Positions 35,492 through 45,509 of a DNA stretch of 64,000 bases are shown one piece after another. Source of the stretch: Ilyonectria destructans (taxonomy: Eukaryota; Ascomycota; Sordariomycetes; Hypocreales; Nectriaceae). The stretch lies in NCBI GenBank assembly GCA_020740775.1, contig JAHEWK010000001.1:6262001-6326000 (forward strand), in the 5' to 3' direction. Below the pieces are notes generated by a model, which ran no database searches, had not been told where the DNA came from, and was given only the letters and a program-made list of their open reading frames with translations. A program made the translations under genes and the position numbers. Numbering within the stretch: position 1 is the first letter of the stretch; each line of letters opens with the position of its first letter.

Positions 35492-36510
35492 GTGATTCAG
35501 AATAGACGACTCCGACTGCGGCAAACATGGCCCTCAGGCTGCTGTCCGATAACCAACCCCAGGTGGGCCGACCCTGGATTTTTGGCGTCGGCGGAGTGGT
35601 CCGCGCCGACTGGACCTTCTAAGCAACCCCAAGCTTCTGGAACTTCTGAGCCGTCACTACCTTCTGGTAGCACTTCTCACACGGATAAAAGGACGACGCC
35701 GTCCCAGGCTCTCGTGTCGTTTCTGGAATGGGCCAAGTCGAGGCCGCCGTGGTGTCACGTCTCCGACTTTGGATTGGGTAAGTTTCCTTCTGGGGTGAAG
35801 ATGAGCGAGGCTACCAGTGCCACCTACAGCGGCATGGGAACTCCGGGGTATAGGGCTCCAGTATGTGCTGTATCACTGAATCGTCAACTCGAAGCCATAG
35901 TAACGCCAGTCTCCAGGAATCTATGGGAGACCGCCCCGTTTTCTCAACTAGGTCCAACGTCTACAGCCTTGGCTGTCTGCTCTACAATCTTTGCGCCTAC
36001 AGTCTTCCCTCCCCTACGGCATTGCTGTCCAGTCCTATCCCGGCCGAGTACCCGGAGAAGTTGCGCACCGTCATAATGCGGTGCTTGGAACAGGATCCCT
36101 CGTCGCGACCGGCATCTCGGGATGTAGTGGCTCAGATCTTAGCAGCTTGCATCGACGTCCTAGCCCTGCCATTAGCCACCCAATTGGAACGGCAGGCCGG
36201 TGATACATCGCGACTGTCGGATAACCAGGGCATCACTGAGGATATGGCGATTCTGACGCTGGACAGTGCTCATCAACCAGATTTGCAGCCACCGAGACCA
36301 ATCCTGACAAAACAGCAACATGATGATCTCAACAATGAGTTACTGGATGCCTGCATTGAGGGCGATGAGGTAAGGGTGATTAGGTGTTTTGACAACGGTG
36401 CGCAGGTAAATGCACCTGTTGACGAAAATGCAGTGTTTTTCGGCACGAGTTGCAGTATCCTTCATGTGGCGTGTAACCAGATGGCTTTTCGCAGTCCTGA
36501 AGCCATCTAA
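35492..36510 (+). pseudogene. Protein kinase C-lobe fragment with ankyrin-like tail
   Basis: Frames 35492-35860 and 35917-36510 join through a 56-nt GTATGT...CCAG intron. Removing it restores the GTPGYRAPE activation-segment end and runs on into STRSNVYSLGCLLYNL. The DFG motif (VSDFGLGK, near 35760) is present and the P+1 loop looks normal. A helical-lobe motif, CLEQDPSSRPASRDVV, follows. About 60 further residues lead to a partial ankyrin-like repeat (LLDACIEGDEVRVIRCFDNGAQVN and an ILHVAC remnant), then a stop. There is no ATG before DFG in this frame, no glycine loop, no VAIK lysine and no HRD catalytic loop within the preceding 1.3 kb. I read it as a truncated kinase-ankyrin gene, probably inactive. 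Unrecognised upstream exons could change that. Confidence 0.5.
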
Positions 36511-38340
36511 TCTCCATTGGCCAGTGACACTAACAGCGATACTCCTTACTCCAAGCTCTGGCATGGTTACTATAGCGCCCCTTGTCCAGCCGAGCTCGCT
36601 CTTGGCAGCGGCTAATTTCCCGAATGACCACGACCTAAAAGTCTCCGAGGCGCTGGCCAGCTGTCGATTTCGCGTTCGGGGTTATGGGCTGTAACTTATA
36701 TCTCCGGGTGGATGAATTCACTGGCAAACCTTGGTGGACGGGGGATACGCGACAGATCCACGGAATTGGGAGATTCAGTGGCTATGGGAATGACGACGCC
36801 AACTACTTCGTACTCCTAACACAGACCCGTACCAAGTAACGCTATCTCTCTGAAGGATGGTGATGTATTATCTGCGGGCGTTGCATCCGCCTCGTAAGGT
36901 TTTGCCAGCATCCCCCGTCTGAGCTTCAGCCCTAAATGGCGCCTTGCTGCCCAGGAGCGAGTGGCCCTTGGAAAATCACGGTTGCAACAGATAAAGAACG
37001 GGCACTGCCCCCAGCTTCTTAACCAGGTCTTTCGTGTAGGATCCCGGATTGGGCTTGGTTTGGGACAGCTTGCCAGGTCGGATCCCTGAATTGACGAAAA
37101 CTCAGGCGCGTGAATCTCGAGGTCCTACCAAAAATTGGGACGCAGGGGCTGCAATGCAGGGGACGGCGGATAAGAATGCCAAGCTTTTGCCAACGGGGTC
37201 CGTCGACGCGAGACGCGCCACTGGCTTCGCCTCACCAGCCTTGCTCCGTCTCGTCTTTGCTTCAGCATGTCTTTCTTGAACCAAAATGGTGTATATTATA
37301 GACCACAGAATCATATGCAAGGGCATGGCTTCACGTCAATTGTGCAGCTCCCCAAGACCCGGCTGCATCGAAGGCGTCTAACCTTGATCCAACGTGCCGA
37401 AAAGCCTGGTTAAGCACGTCCTGTGATTTCAGTCTGCATCTGTGGGGACTCACTTGCTGTCAGCACTTGGGGGTTTAGGTCGCAGTGCTAATTAAAGGAA
37501 AGGCACCTAGTAAGTTAGTTGGCTAGCCAGTCGAGGAATCCAACTTCCAAGTTCTTGGCTCTCCCATGCTGTAGGCAAGGTTTTGGTTAGTGAAGATGCT
37601 CTGATCCCACTGCACGAGATCCATTGTTTGCTTAGACCCTCATCTCCGCAGTGAAGAGCCCTTGATGTGAGCGCCGATATTGTGATACGCATCAAGGCAC
37701 AAGCTGAGCTGCAACATGATACACAACGCCCGTAACGCCATCCAATGTCGTCCCGTCCCTGTATCATGGCAACGCCCCTCCCGTCACCTCCTAGCCACGG
37801 CGCCGCCATCCCACTTATAGCCACAGCCTCAATCGCCAGCGCCATCCATCTGGCTATGACCTGCCCGCCATTCGCAGCACCATCAGCGGAGGCAAACTCG
37901 GCGCTTGGGCGGCTCCCCGACAGGCGACTGGCCGGACTCGCGCGACGTCCATTGGCCCAACTCTCACCCGAAGCCAAGTCCTGGTTAAGCTTGAAACGGG
38001 AACTAGGGCAGATTGGGTCCGGCCCCCAACTGTAGACTGTGGGTTGTGGGTTGGGTTGTGGTGTAATACACGCCAAGATGGTTCCCCCATCAAGGCAGAT
38101 CGCCGGGGGCGACTCGCTTCGGTTTCTCCTGGTCGTTTGTTTTCTCTTCTTCTTTTCGTTCCGGTGGTCAAACGTTGAACGGTTGCGCTGCTGATTCACA
38201 CGTCTGCTGTGCGTCGAATCGCTTGAGCTGGGCCGCTGTGGTTTGGCCGACATCCCATCATCCTCGTGAACGGCGTAGCAACTACTTGTTGGATCCTGGC
38301 TTTGAACGTCGGCTGCTGGCCCGCTCCCTCAACCAACACC
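36511..38340. other. Intergenic
   Basis: Follows the kinase fragment and contains no clear continuation of ankyrin repeats. A 248-codon minus-strand frame (37507-38253) overlaps the promoter side of the next gene and shows no domain, so it is not called. Confidence 0.5.
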
Positions 38341-39422
38341 ATGTTCCTCACCCGCCAAGTCGCGGCTCTCGCCTTACTGGGGGTGGCAGTCGCAACAGAC
38401 GCCTTTGTCCCAGTCCACAAGCGCTTCACCTTTGACGTCGCCGTCAACGACTTTAGTTATCTGGGCATGCTCTCGAGGCGCGATGCCTGCTCGGATGCCT
38501 TTGGAGACAATGCGCACAACTCCAACTGCGCCCCCGACTTTACCCTCTGTTGTACGGCATCCCAACCGTGTCTCGTGTCCGGTTTGAAGGCTAACATGGC
38601 GAGATAGGTACTCGTGATGGCGAGTCGTATCCTTCGTGCGAGAAATGGCTTGATAAAGGGTGGTGCTGTGTAGGAGAGTACGTCGTCGTGAAGCTCCGTT
38701 GTGATGTAATGGCCGCTAACCGAGCGAACAGCGGCGAGGGAGATAAATGCTATGTCGACCAAGAGTCCGTCTGCGACGAAGACAGCGCAGTTGCGTGTAC
38801 GAGCCTCCAGGAAGGAACCGCCAGAGCATGTTGTCCTAAGTTGACAACATGCGATGAGTCGGTTCCTGCCAGTGAGGCCTATGTCCGGTGCAACATTAAC
38901 CGAAGCGATCTCCTCGTGGCTGATGCCGCAGCGAACGGCAAATCCACGACGACAGAGTCTTCAACCACCGAGGCCTCATCAACATCCACCGAAGCTTCGA
39001 CGTCGACGTCGGCCGATGCATCCAAGACCACCGACCCCGAGGCTCAGACCTCATCGGCAACATCTACCCCCGACGACGAATCGACCACACTATCCGGGGG
39101 CGTCATCGGCGGCATCGTCGTCGCCGCCGTGGCTGGAATTGCTGGCATTGGCGGGCTGGCTTTCTGGTTCCTCCGACGCAGCAGGAAAGCCAAGTACGAA
39201 GCCGCGAACCAGTCACCACCGCACCCGTCCATTCCGCAGTATTACCAGGACCAGCAGTTGAAATACCAACAGGAACAGCAAGCCTACTACCAGAACGGGC
39301 CGCCGAACCAATACGGCGGATACATGTACCCGCAACAACAACCACAGCCTCCCGCCGAGCTCATGGACCAGCGACCCCCAGTCGAGCTGGATTCCAGACC
39401 GCCGCAGTCGTCGTCGCGATAG
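38341..39422 (+). CDS. Cys-rich, Ser/Thr-rich single-pass surface protein
   Basis: Three exons, 38341-38551, 38608-38677 and 38732-39422, encode 323 residues. A signal peptide (1-18) is followed by dibasic sites (HKR, SRR) that Kex2 might cut. Next is a domain of about 100 residues with many cysteines, including paired CC (LCCTRD, WCCVG, ACCPKL). A Ser/Thr-rich mucin-like stalk follows, then one membrane helix (about 215-237, GGIVVAAVAGIAGIGGLAFWF) stopped by RRSRK, then a Gln/Pro/Tyr-rich cytosolic tail. The layout resembles wall-stress sensors of the Mid2/Wsc kind, but the Cys domain is not a WSC domain and I do not recognise it. It probably acts as a cell-surface sensor or adhesin; that is inference from topology. 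Confidence 0.8.
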
Positions 39423-40092
39423 TAAAGCGTGCAAGTTGAGAGGGCCTAGCGCGGCTAAAGTGGGAAAACAGGCATTTCTGATGATACCAATAATATTTCT
39501 CTTCTTTTTTGTACAGATGCTGCTTGGTTGGCATTTTGATTCCCTCAGCCGGCGTTGTTACATGGCGGATTGAGAAACGGACGGGGGAGGGTGCGTTGTA
39601 AGAGAGACGGGACCTTTGAAGAAGACAAATAGATGGATAAACAAGGAAGTCACGATATCACGCGCCTTAAGAAGAGCTAGTAAGATCTTCTGTAAGTGGA
39701 GTCTGTGCCTCTTTGAAGGATGAGGTCCATCTCCCGATCTCGGTGTAATGGCGGAGTTTCTTAGAGCTACGAAAGTAGCTGTAGCTCATGACTGGACAAT
39801 GAAAACAATTGAGATGATCAAACTCACCTTTCTCTTCCCCTAGAGGACATACACACTCTCTTGACACGCTGTGGTTCTCTTGCCGATGGAGGGTACAGAT
39901 TGCCGACAACGTTGACTGCGCTACAACTCCGCTATCGTACATTCGGCCCATTCCCCACACACCCTTCGCCCTGCTTCAGACCTTATCTCTGGGGAAATGC
40001 TGGAGTACGTAACAGCTTTCCGACGCTCTGGTTCTGCTCTTCCGACACCATGCGCTGCAATGCCGCTTTTCATGTTCCCGTTGTGAGCGAGT
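39423..40092. other. Intergenic
   Basis: 3' flank of the surface protein gene and promoter side of the Zn2Cys6 regulator. Nothing specific was found. Confidence 0.55.
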
Positions 40093-42555
40093 ATGGATTC
40101 GCCCTCCGCGATTCGTCGGCGGAGACGTCGCCGCGTTGCCGATGAGAATCGCAAGAGAGCGCCCCGAGCGTGAGAAATACTTTCCAGACGTTCGTCGCTC
40201 AACCGGCCGAGCTAATGTGATGCCGTAGATGCGATCGCTGCAAGGCGCGGAAGAGCAAGTGCATCGAGTCACTCGCCGGCACATGCCAAAGATGTTCGTT
40301 GAACAATCTGGCCTGCAGGTTCGAGAGGTATGGTCGTTGCATAACCCAAGGCAACTGGTTTCTTACAATGGCACAGGGAAAAGTCGCCCCCAGATGGTGA
40401 ACAGAGTCGACCATCTCCTCGGGTGGGAGACCAGATCACTCCAGCCCATGCGAGAACGAGTCCAGAGGAGAACATTGCTATCGACAGTCGTGAGTCCTCA
40501 TTTTCCCCGTCAATGCTCCCATGCATGCTCACCAAAGTGCTGTCCAAGACCAGACGGAGAGAATACTATGGCCTCACTTCCTCTCACGACTACGAGAGGC
40601 CTTCTCATTGGACTCACAAACGGCCCCAGAGGAACAGGATATGGTGGCCATGCAAGCAGTCGGTTGGCCTTCCCCGGTTTGATGAACCTCCAACTGACAA
40701 ACCGAAGCACATCACCCGTCCTACCACCCTTCAACCAGCCGAACTATCCCGCCTGCGGGGTGCAATAGAAGCCTTCCCTCCACGGCAGGTGGCCGAATTC
40801 CTATTATCAGTCTGCATAAAGCATGGAACGGATACCTTTTTTTACTTCGACCAAGCCCAATTCTCGGCTGACATTGATCAATTCTACACGGATCCAAATT
40901 CCCATCTAAGGTCAGACTCCAGCTTCGTCTGCCTCGCAATGGCTGCTTTCGCCCTTGGTAGCCAATGGACGCTCCTCGAGAGACCCGACGGTCCAGCCCC
41001 GGGACCTCGCCCTGATGATGGTGATCCTGGACGAGTATTTTACAGCCAGGCCAAGACGTTGATTCCTGACGTCATTGATCGGCCGTGTCTGCGATCCATA
41101 CAAGCCTCGTTTGTCTTGGGCGTCTACCTAATGCCGGCGAGTGCGATCGGATCGTCATACGTCTACATGGGCCTAGCCTTGCGCAAGGCACTTGCATTCG
41201 ACCTCCATCAAAATACGGATGATCAGACTCTTGACGAACACGAAAGAGAAGTGCGCCGTCGACTCTGGTGGTCAATCTACTCCCTAGAGCGGTTCGTCTG
41301 CACACTAAAACTACTAACATACTTATTCGCAAGGTCTAATTATGTGGTTTAGGTGTACAACGGTCAAATTGAACCGTCCTCGGTCAATAAATGTCGATAT
41401 TGTCACGGTGCCTCTCCCATCGCCGCTGGCATCATTAGACAGCGCACAAACCTTCGACAACATCCAACTTCAAATAGCCTATGCACGCCTGATTAGAATA
41501 TTAGACCGAGCCGCAGAACCAGGGTAAGAACACCAAACTTGCTGCGAAGAAGCCGCTAACTGGATCGGAGAGATTGGTTGACTGATGCAACAAAGCCCAC
41601 ACGCTCCGCCAGCGCCGAAGCAGAGCTCAGGCAATGGAAAAAGTCGCTGCCCCCACAGTTTAAGCTTGAAAACATACACCCAAAGGACTCGAGCTATCGC
41701 GCCGTGTTTCATCTCTACCTAAACTACTACTACTCCTGGATGGCCATGGGGAAAGTCTCCCTCGTCACTGTTGCTCGGGCCAAGCTTCGGTATCATTTTG
41801 GCCGCGAGTCAGAACTGCCTCAAATCGACGACACAGTTGATCAACTATCCAAGTCCTGCTCCAAGGCTGGAAGGAAACTTCTCCAGCTCTTTGAGAACTT
41901 GACGCGCACTAGAAACATCACCCGCTTCTCCTTCACTGACTTCCAAGGTTGCAGTACCGCGGTCATCGTGACGCTGGTTTCGGGCATCCTCGAACGCGAT
42001 TCCGCGTACGAAGCCCGGGTAGCCTTTGGTTTGGATTGTCTCCGGAACATGGCCGCCGGGAACATGACGGCCAAGATGGGTGTGCGATTTGTTGAGGCCC
42101 TGCAATCCATTACGAACGAGGCAATTGAGAAGCTAAACCAGACGTCTTCTTTTACGGACAGTAGTCTGGTCATGGAAGGATCAACGTTGGCATCTGAATA
42201 CAACCAATGGGCTGAGTGGCTGGCAAGACAGGATCGATCGCAGCGAACTGACGAAACACCGTCTTCTGGAGACCATCTCACAACAGAGACCGTGGTTCCA
42301 ATCCCACAAGCCCAAATATGGCCCATCTCACAACCAAATGCGGCTGGGCTTGCCTGGGAGTCTACAGGACGGGAGATGCTTACGCCCGTATCTCTTGTGC
42401 CACAGGTTGCGCAGCAAGAGGCGACTATGTCCCGACAAACCCCTGCGACAGACAATGAATTCCTCTCAGTCATGTATAATGACGAGCAAACTTTCTTGAT
42501 GGGCTTGACAGGGCTGGACGTTCTTGACTTTTCTGGATTTCCCACATCAATATGA
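40093..42555 (+). CDS. Zn2Cys6 transcription factor with fungal-specific TF domain
   Basis: Five exons, 40093-40169, 40229-40327, 40377-41291, 41353-41523 and 41571-42555, encode 748 residues with consistent phase. Seven consecutive arginines precede a complete binuclear zinc cluster, C-x2-C-x6-C-x7-C-x2-C-x6-C at residues 27, 30, 37, 45, 48 and 55. The middle-homology region holds the typical blocks FFYFDQAQF, the YMGLALRKALAFDLHQN stretch, and the REVRRRLWWSIYSLER hallmark just before intron 3. Helices continue to about residue 640. It should be a nuclear DNA-binding regulator recognising CGG half-sites. Its position next to an amidohydrolase and an MFS permease suggests pathway-specific control of those genes; this is inference. 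The exon 4/5 junction uses a plain GGAG acceptor and is the least certain. Confidence 0.88.
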
Positions 42556-43593
42556 GAAATACGTACTCCGTCTCAAAGAGACACATATTATGGAGACCAT
42601 CAAACTTGAGTTTTAGATAGCTTCCTCAATCTATGCCGTGAAGCAAAGAAATAAAGGATAACTGGTGACTGGGGAGGGGCGGAGTACCATGAGGATACGG
42701 GATGCAACGACCAACACTCCACTTGTCGGGACTACTTCCCGATAGTCTTCGGGGACGCCTTATTCCATGCCGAATATGTAACAACACCGGACGATTGCGC
42801 CGAAATAACTTGGACAAAGGGAATGGAAACGATAGAATAGTTACCTACGCAAGTGAATGCGCCGGTAGCAATCCGAACGATCTCACCCTGTGGACTGGGT
42901 TCATGTGACACGATCAACCAGCAAATACGTAACAAGAACCACTGTCCCGCACTTGACGGCAACCCCGGATTCGACTGTTCACATGGCCCCAAAAAGGGGG
43001 AAATAAGGAATCCGGGGTGCATGAGGGAATTCTAGCTTGGGGTGATGATTCGTGTTCTGTCGGCAATCCGTCCATCTTACGATCTTGAGGCAATACCCGA
43101 CTGACGGGTGACCCGTCAGCCTGCCAAGGCTATGTTCTACCAGATGGCTTTTAAAGACCAACTAATACCAATGCGTACCAAAGAAACGGCTAATATCCGA
43201 TATCGTTCATCGTTGTTGAAATTTGTGCTGGTCGAAGCTTGCGACTCGTGCGAGATCCGATATCGCGATGGCCTGGGACAGATTGCCGACGACACTATCC
43301 TAGCGTGTGGAGAAGGTCCAGCGGGCGCTCGCTAGTGATGAATCCCCAGCATATGTATCGGAAGATATTGGAAATCGCTTGATAAGATTATAATGCAGCC
43401 GTATGTTAGAATATCCATGCAGAGAGGGTTCGCAACTCAGAACAGATGGGACTCGCTTCTCGACTGGGATACAGAGACAAGGGACTAGATGGAGGTTATG
43501 TTATTTGTACAGGGAAAGCTATGTCATATTAAAAATCTGCAAGTTTCATTTCTTCATCGCCATTAATACGCACCTATCTAATATCTCTTCATT
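42556..43593. other. Convergent 3' flanks with two copies of ATCCGATATCG
   Basis: The 11-mer ATCCGATATCG, which contains the palindrome CGATATCG, occurs at 43195-43205 and again at 43255-43265, exactly 60 bp apart. No gene is supported. Confidence 0.5.
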
Positions 43594-44940
43594 TTACAAC
43601 AGGGAGTTCAACCTGACGGGGATATCTGCATCAACGGGCAACCCACTCCACCGGCTCTTGTACACGCGCCCATCCTTCATCACGCCCAAAACATACTTCT
43701 CCGGCTCATCAAAGATGGTCACATCCTCCAAGGGGTTCTTCTCCAGGACCAGCACGTCCGCACAGAAGCCCTCCTTGAGCTGGCCAATGGCATCCTCCCA
43801 GCCCATCATCTTGGCCGGGTTGACGGTGGCGCTCTGCAGGATCTGGAGGGGAGTCAGCGCCTGAGAACGTAGGGCGAATTCCTGCGTCTGGGCGGCGCCG
43901 AGGGGACCGAGCAGGTCGGTGCCGTAGCACATGTTTACACCCGCGTCGGATGCGATCTTGAGAGCCTCGAGGCCGGCCTTGAAAACCTGGGTGTTCTTAA
44001 CCTGGGACTCTGGAGGGAGATAGCCCTTCCATTGCTCTGACGCCATCTGGGCGTAAGTGATGAGGGTGGGTGTCAAGTAGACACCCTTCTCAGCCATTAG
44101 CTTGGCCGTAGGAGGGTCGACAAAGTTGCCGTGCTCAATACCCCGGACGCCGTTATCAATGCAGTGTCGGATGGCCTTGGCCGTGTAAGCGTGGGCCGTC
44201 ACGAACGTGCCCGCGTTGTCGGCACACTCAACCATGGCCTGGATCTCAGCGGGAGTGAACTGAAGATGCTCCAGCTTGTCCGTGGGCGACGACACGCCGC
44301 CAGAGCCCATGATCTTGATAAAGTCGGCACCGCAGCGGATCTCGGTGCGCACCGCAGCCATACACTCCGGCACGCCGTTGCACAAGCGGCCCAGCGACCC
44401 GTGGTGTCCGCCACAGCACTCGAACTGGTCGTGCGGGCCGCGCAGGTCTCCATGACCACCAAACTGTGAGAGCGCATGGCCGGAGATGAAGAGGCGCGGG
44501 CCGGGGAAAACGCCGTCGGCGAGGGCCTCCTTCAGGGCGAGTTGGGCGCCGCCGCAGTCGCGCACGCTCGTGAAGCCGCGATGCAGCATCTGCGCGGCCA
44601 CGTATGGCTGACGTAGTAGTGAGACATCGTTGGGGTTGCCAAATGCCTTGGACAGGTCCTCGAAGCCCGGGACGGCGCAGAGGTGGACGTGAGCGTCGAA
44701 CAGACCTGGACAGAGGAACCGGCTCTGGCAGTCGATGACGGTGTAGTCTGTGGGCAATGGGCTTGGAGTTGATGAAGAGATGGACTGGATTTTGCCGTTG
44801 CTGGTCGCGAGGGAGGCGTTGGCGATGATGGTGCCCGCCTTGACGTCGACGATGTTGGCGTTGATAAAGAGGTAGCCTTGGGGAGTTTGACGCAGCCAAG
44901 GCTTGATGTTAGAGCCTGGTACCGCGTTTAATTGAGCCAT
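43594..44940 (-). CDS. Metal-dependent amidohydrolase, ochratoxinase/imidazolonepropionase-like
   Basis: Intronless, 448 residues. An amidohydrolase-superfamily beta-sandwich (FINANIVDVKAGTI) leads into the TIM barrel with all the metal ligands of the carboxylated-lysine subtype. These are HxH at 84/86 (FDAHVHL), Lys209 (DFIKIMGSGG), His250 (TAHAY), His270 (GIEHGN) and Asp342 (YGTDLLG). Spacing and surrounding blocks resemble the fungal ochratoxinase and microbial Xaa-Pro/Xaa-Arg dipeptidase group, which hydrolyse amide bonds of N-acylated amino acids. There is no signal peptide, so it is probably cytosolic. It diverges from the neighbouring permease gene across a 569-bp shared promoter. The true substrate is not readable. 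The start at 44940 was chosen because the frame upstream of it lacks conserved residues. Confidence 0.88.
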   Translation of the reverse strand: MAQLNAVPGSNIKPWLRQTPQGYLFINANIVDVKAGTIIANASLATSNGKIQSISSSTPSPLPTDYTVIDCQSRFLCPGLFDAHVHLCAVPGFEDLSKAFGNPNDVSLLRQPYVAAQMLHRGFTSVRDCGGAQLALKEALADGVFPGPRLFISGHALSQFGGHGDLRGPHDQFECCGGHHGSLGRLCNGVPECMAAVRTEIRCGADFIKIMGSGGVSSPTDKLEHLQFTPAEIQAMVECADNAGTFVTAHAYTAKAIRHCIDNGVRGIEHGNFVDPPTAKLMAEKGVYLTPTLITYAQMASEQWKGYLPPESQVKNTQVFKAGLEALKIASDAGVNMCYGTDLLGPLGAAQTQEFALRSQALTPLQILQSATVNPAKMMGWEDAIGQLKEGFCADVLVLEKNPLEDVTIFDEPEKYVLGVMKDGRVYKSRWSGLPVDADIPVRLNSLL

Positions 44941-45509
44941 GGTGATGTGAAAGAGCGGAAAACAACTGGTGAAGCCGACGGAATGTGTTATACGACGATC
45001 TCCAGTCGGATGATGACAGATTGGAATGCTGTGCTCAACAGAAATGATGCACCTGCAGCCTTTTGAACGAAACCGCAAATCTGCTGCAGCCCGTCTCCGA
45101 CGATCCTATTCGTAGTCTGCATCAAGCCTCATCCTCGTCCATCCTATCACTTACACCGGAGATGTCGGCAATCCAGCCACTGCGGGGAGGGCCAAGTTGC
45201 CGACGCCGCGCCATCGGATCGATGGCCCAGTTCGTCGGATACATGGTCGTTCCCCACAAACCGCTATCAAGAGGCCCATCTTTTTCCGGTTTGGACGGCG
45301 GACATGACAAGGGATTCCCTCGAGATCGAGCGAGCCGGCAATCTGAAGGCGACGGTGCCATGGCGGCCGGCTTGGAAACAGCATATAACCAGACGTCGCA
45401 TCCTGTTCGAGGCAGACATGCCGTCGATTGTGCATCGCCAACGACCCATTGACTACGCTTCGTCGCTCACGACTCGCCAAGCCCAAGTTTTTTTTTCACA
45501 GCACACACA
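44941..45509. promoter_or_regulatory. Shared divergent promoter, amidohydrolase and permease
   Basis: A 569-bp interval between two divergent starts, so both promoters must be here. A 17-bp inverted repeat, GCCATCGGATCGATGGC (7-bp arms, 3-nt spacer), lies at 45210-45226 and carries a CGG triplet. It is a candidate site for the adjacent Zn2Cys6 regulator. Confidence 0.55.

Noticed and set aside
37507..38253. 248-codon minus-strand open frame
   Set aside because: No domain, Arg/Ser-rich composition typical of GC-driven noise, and it overlaps the promoter side of a well-supported gene.
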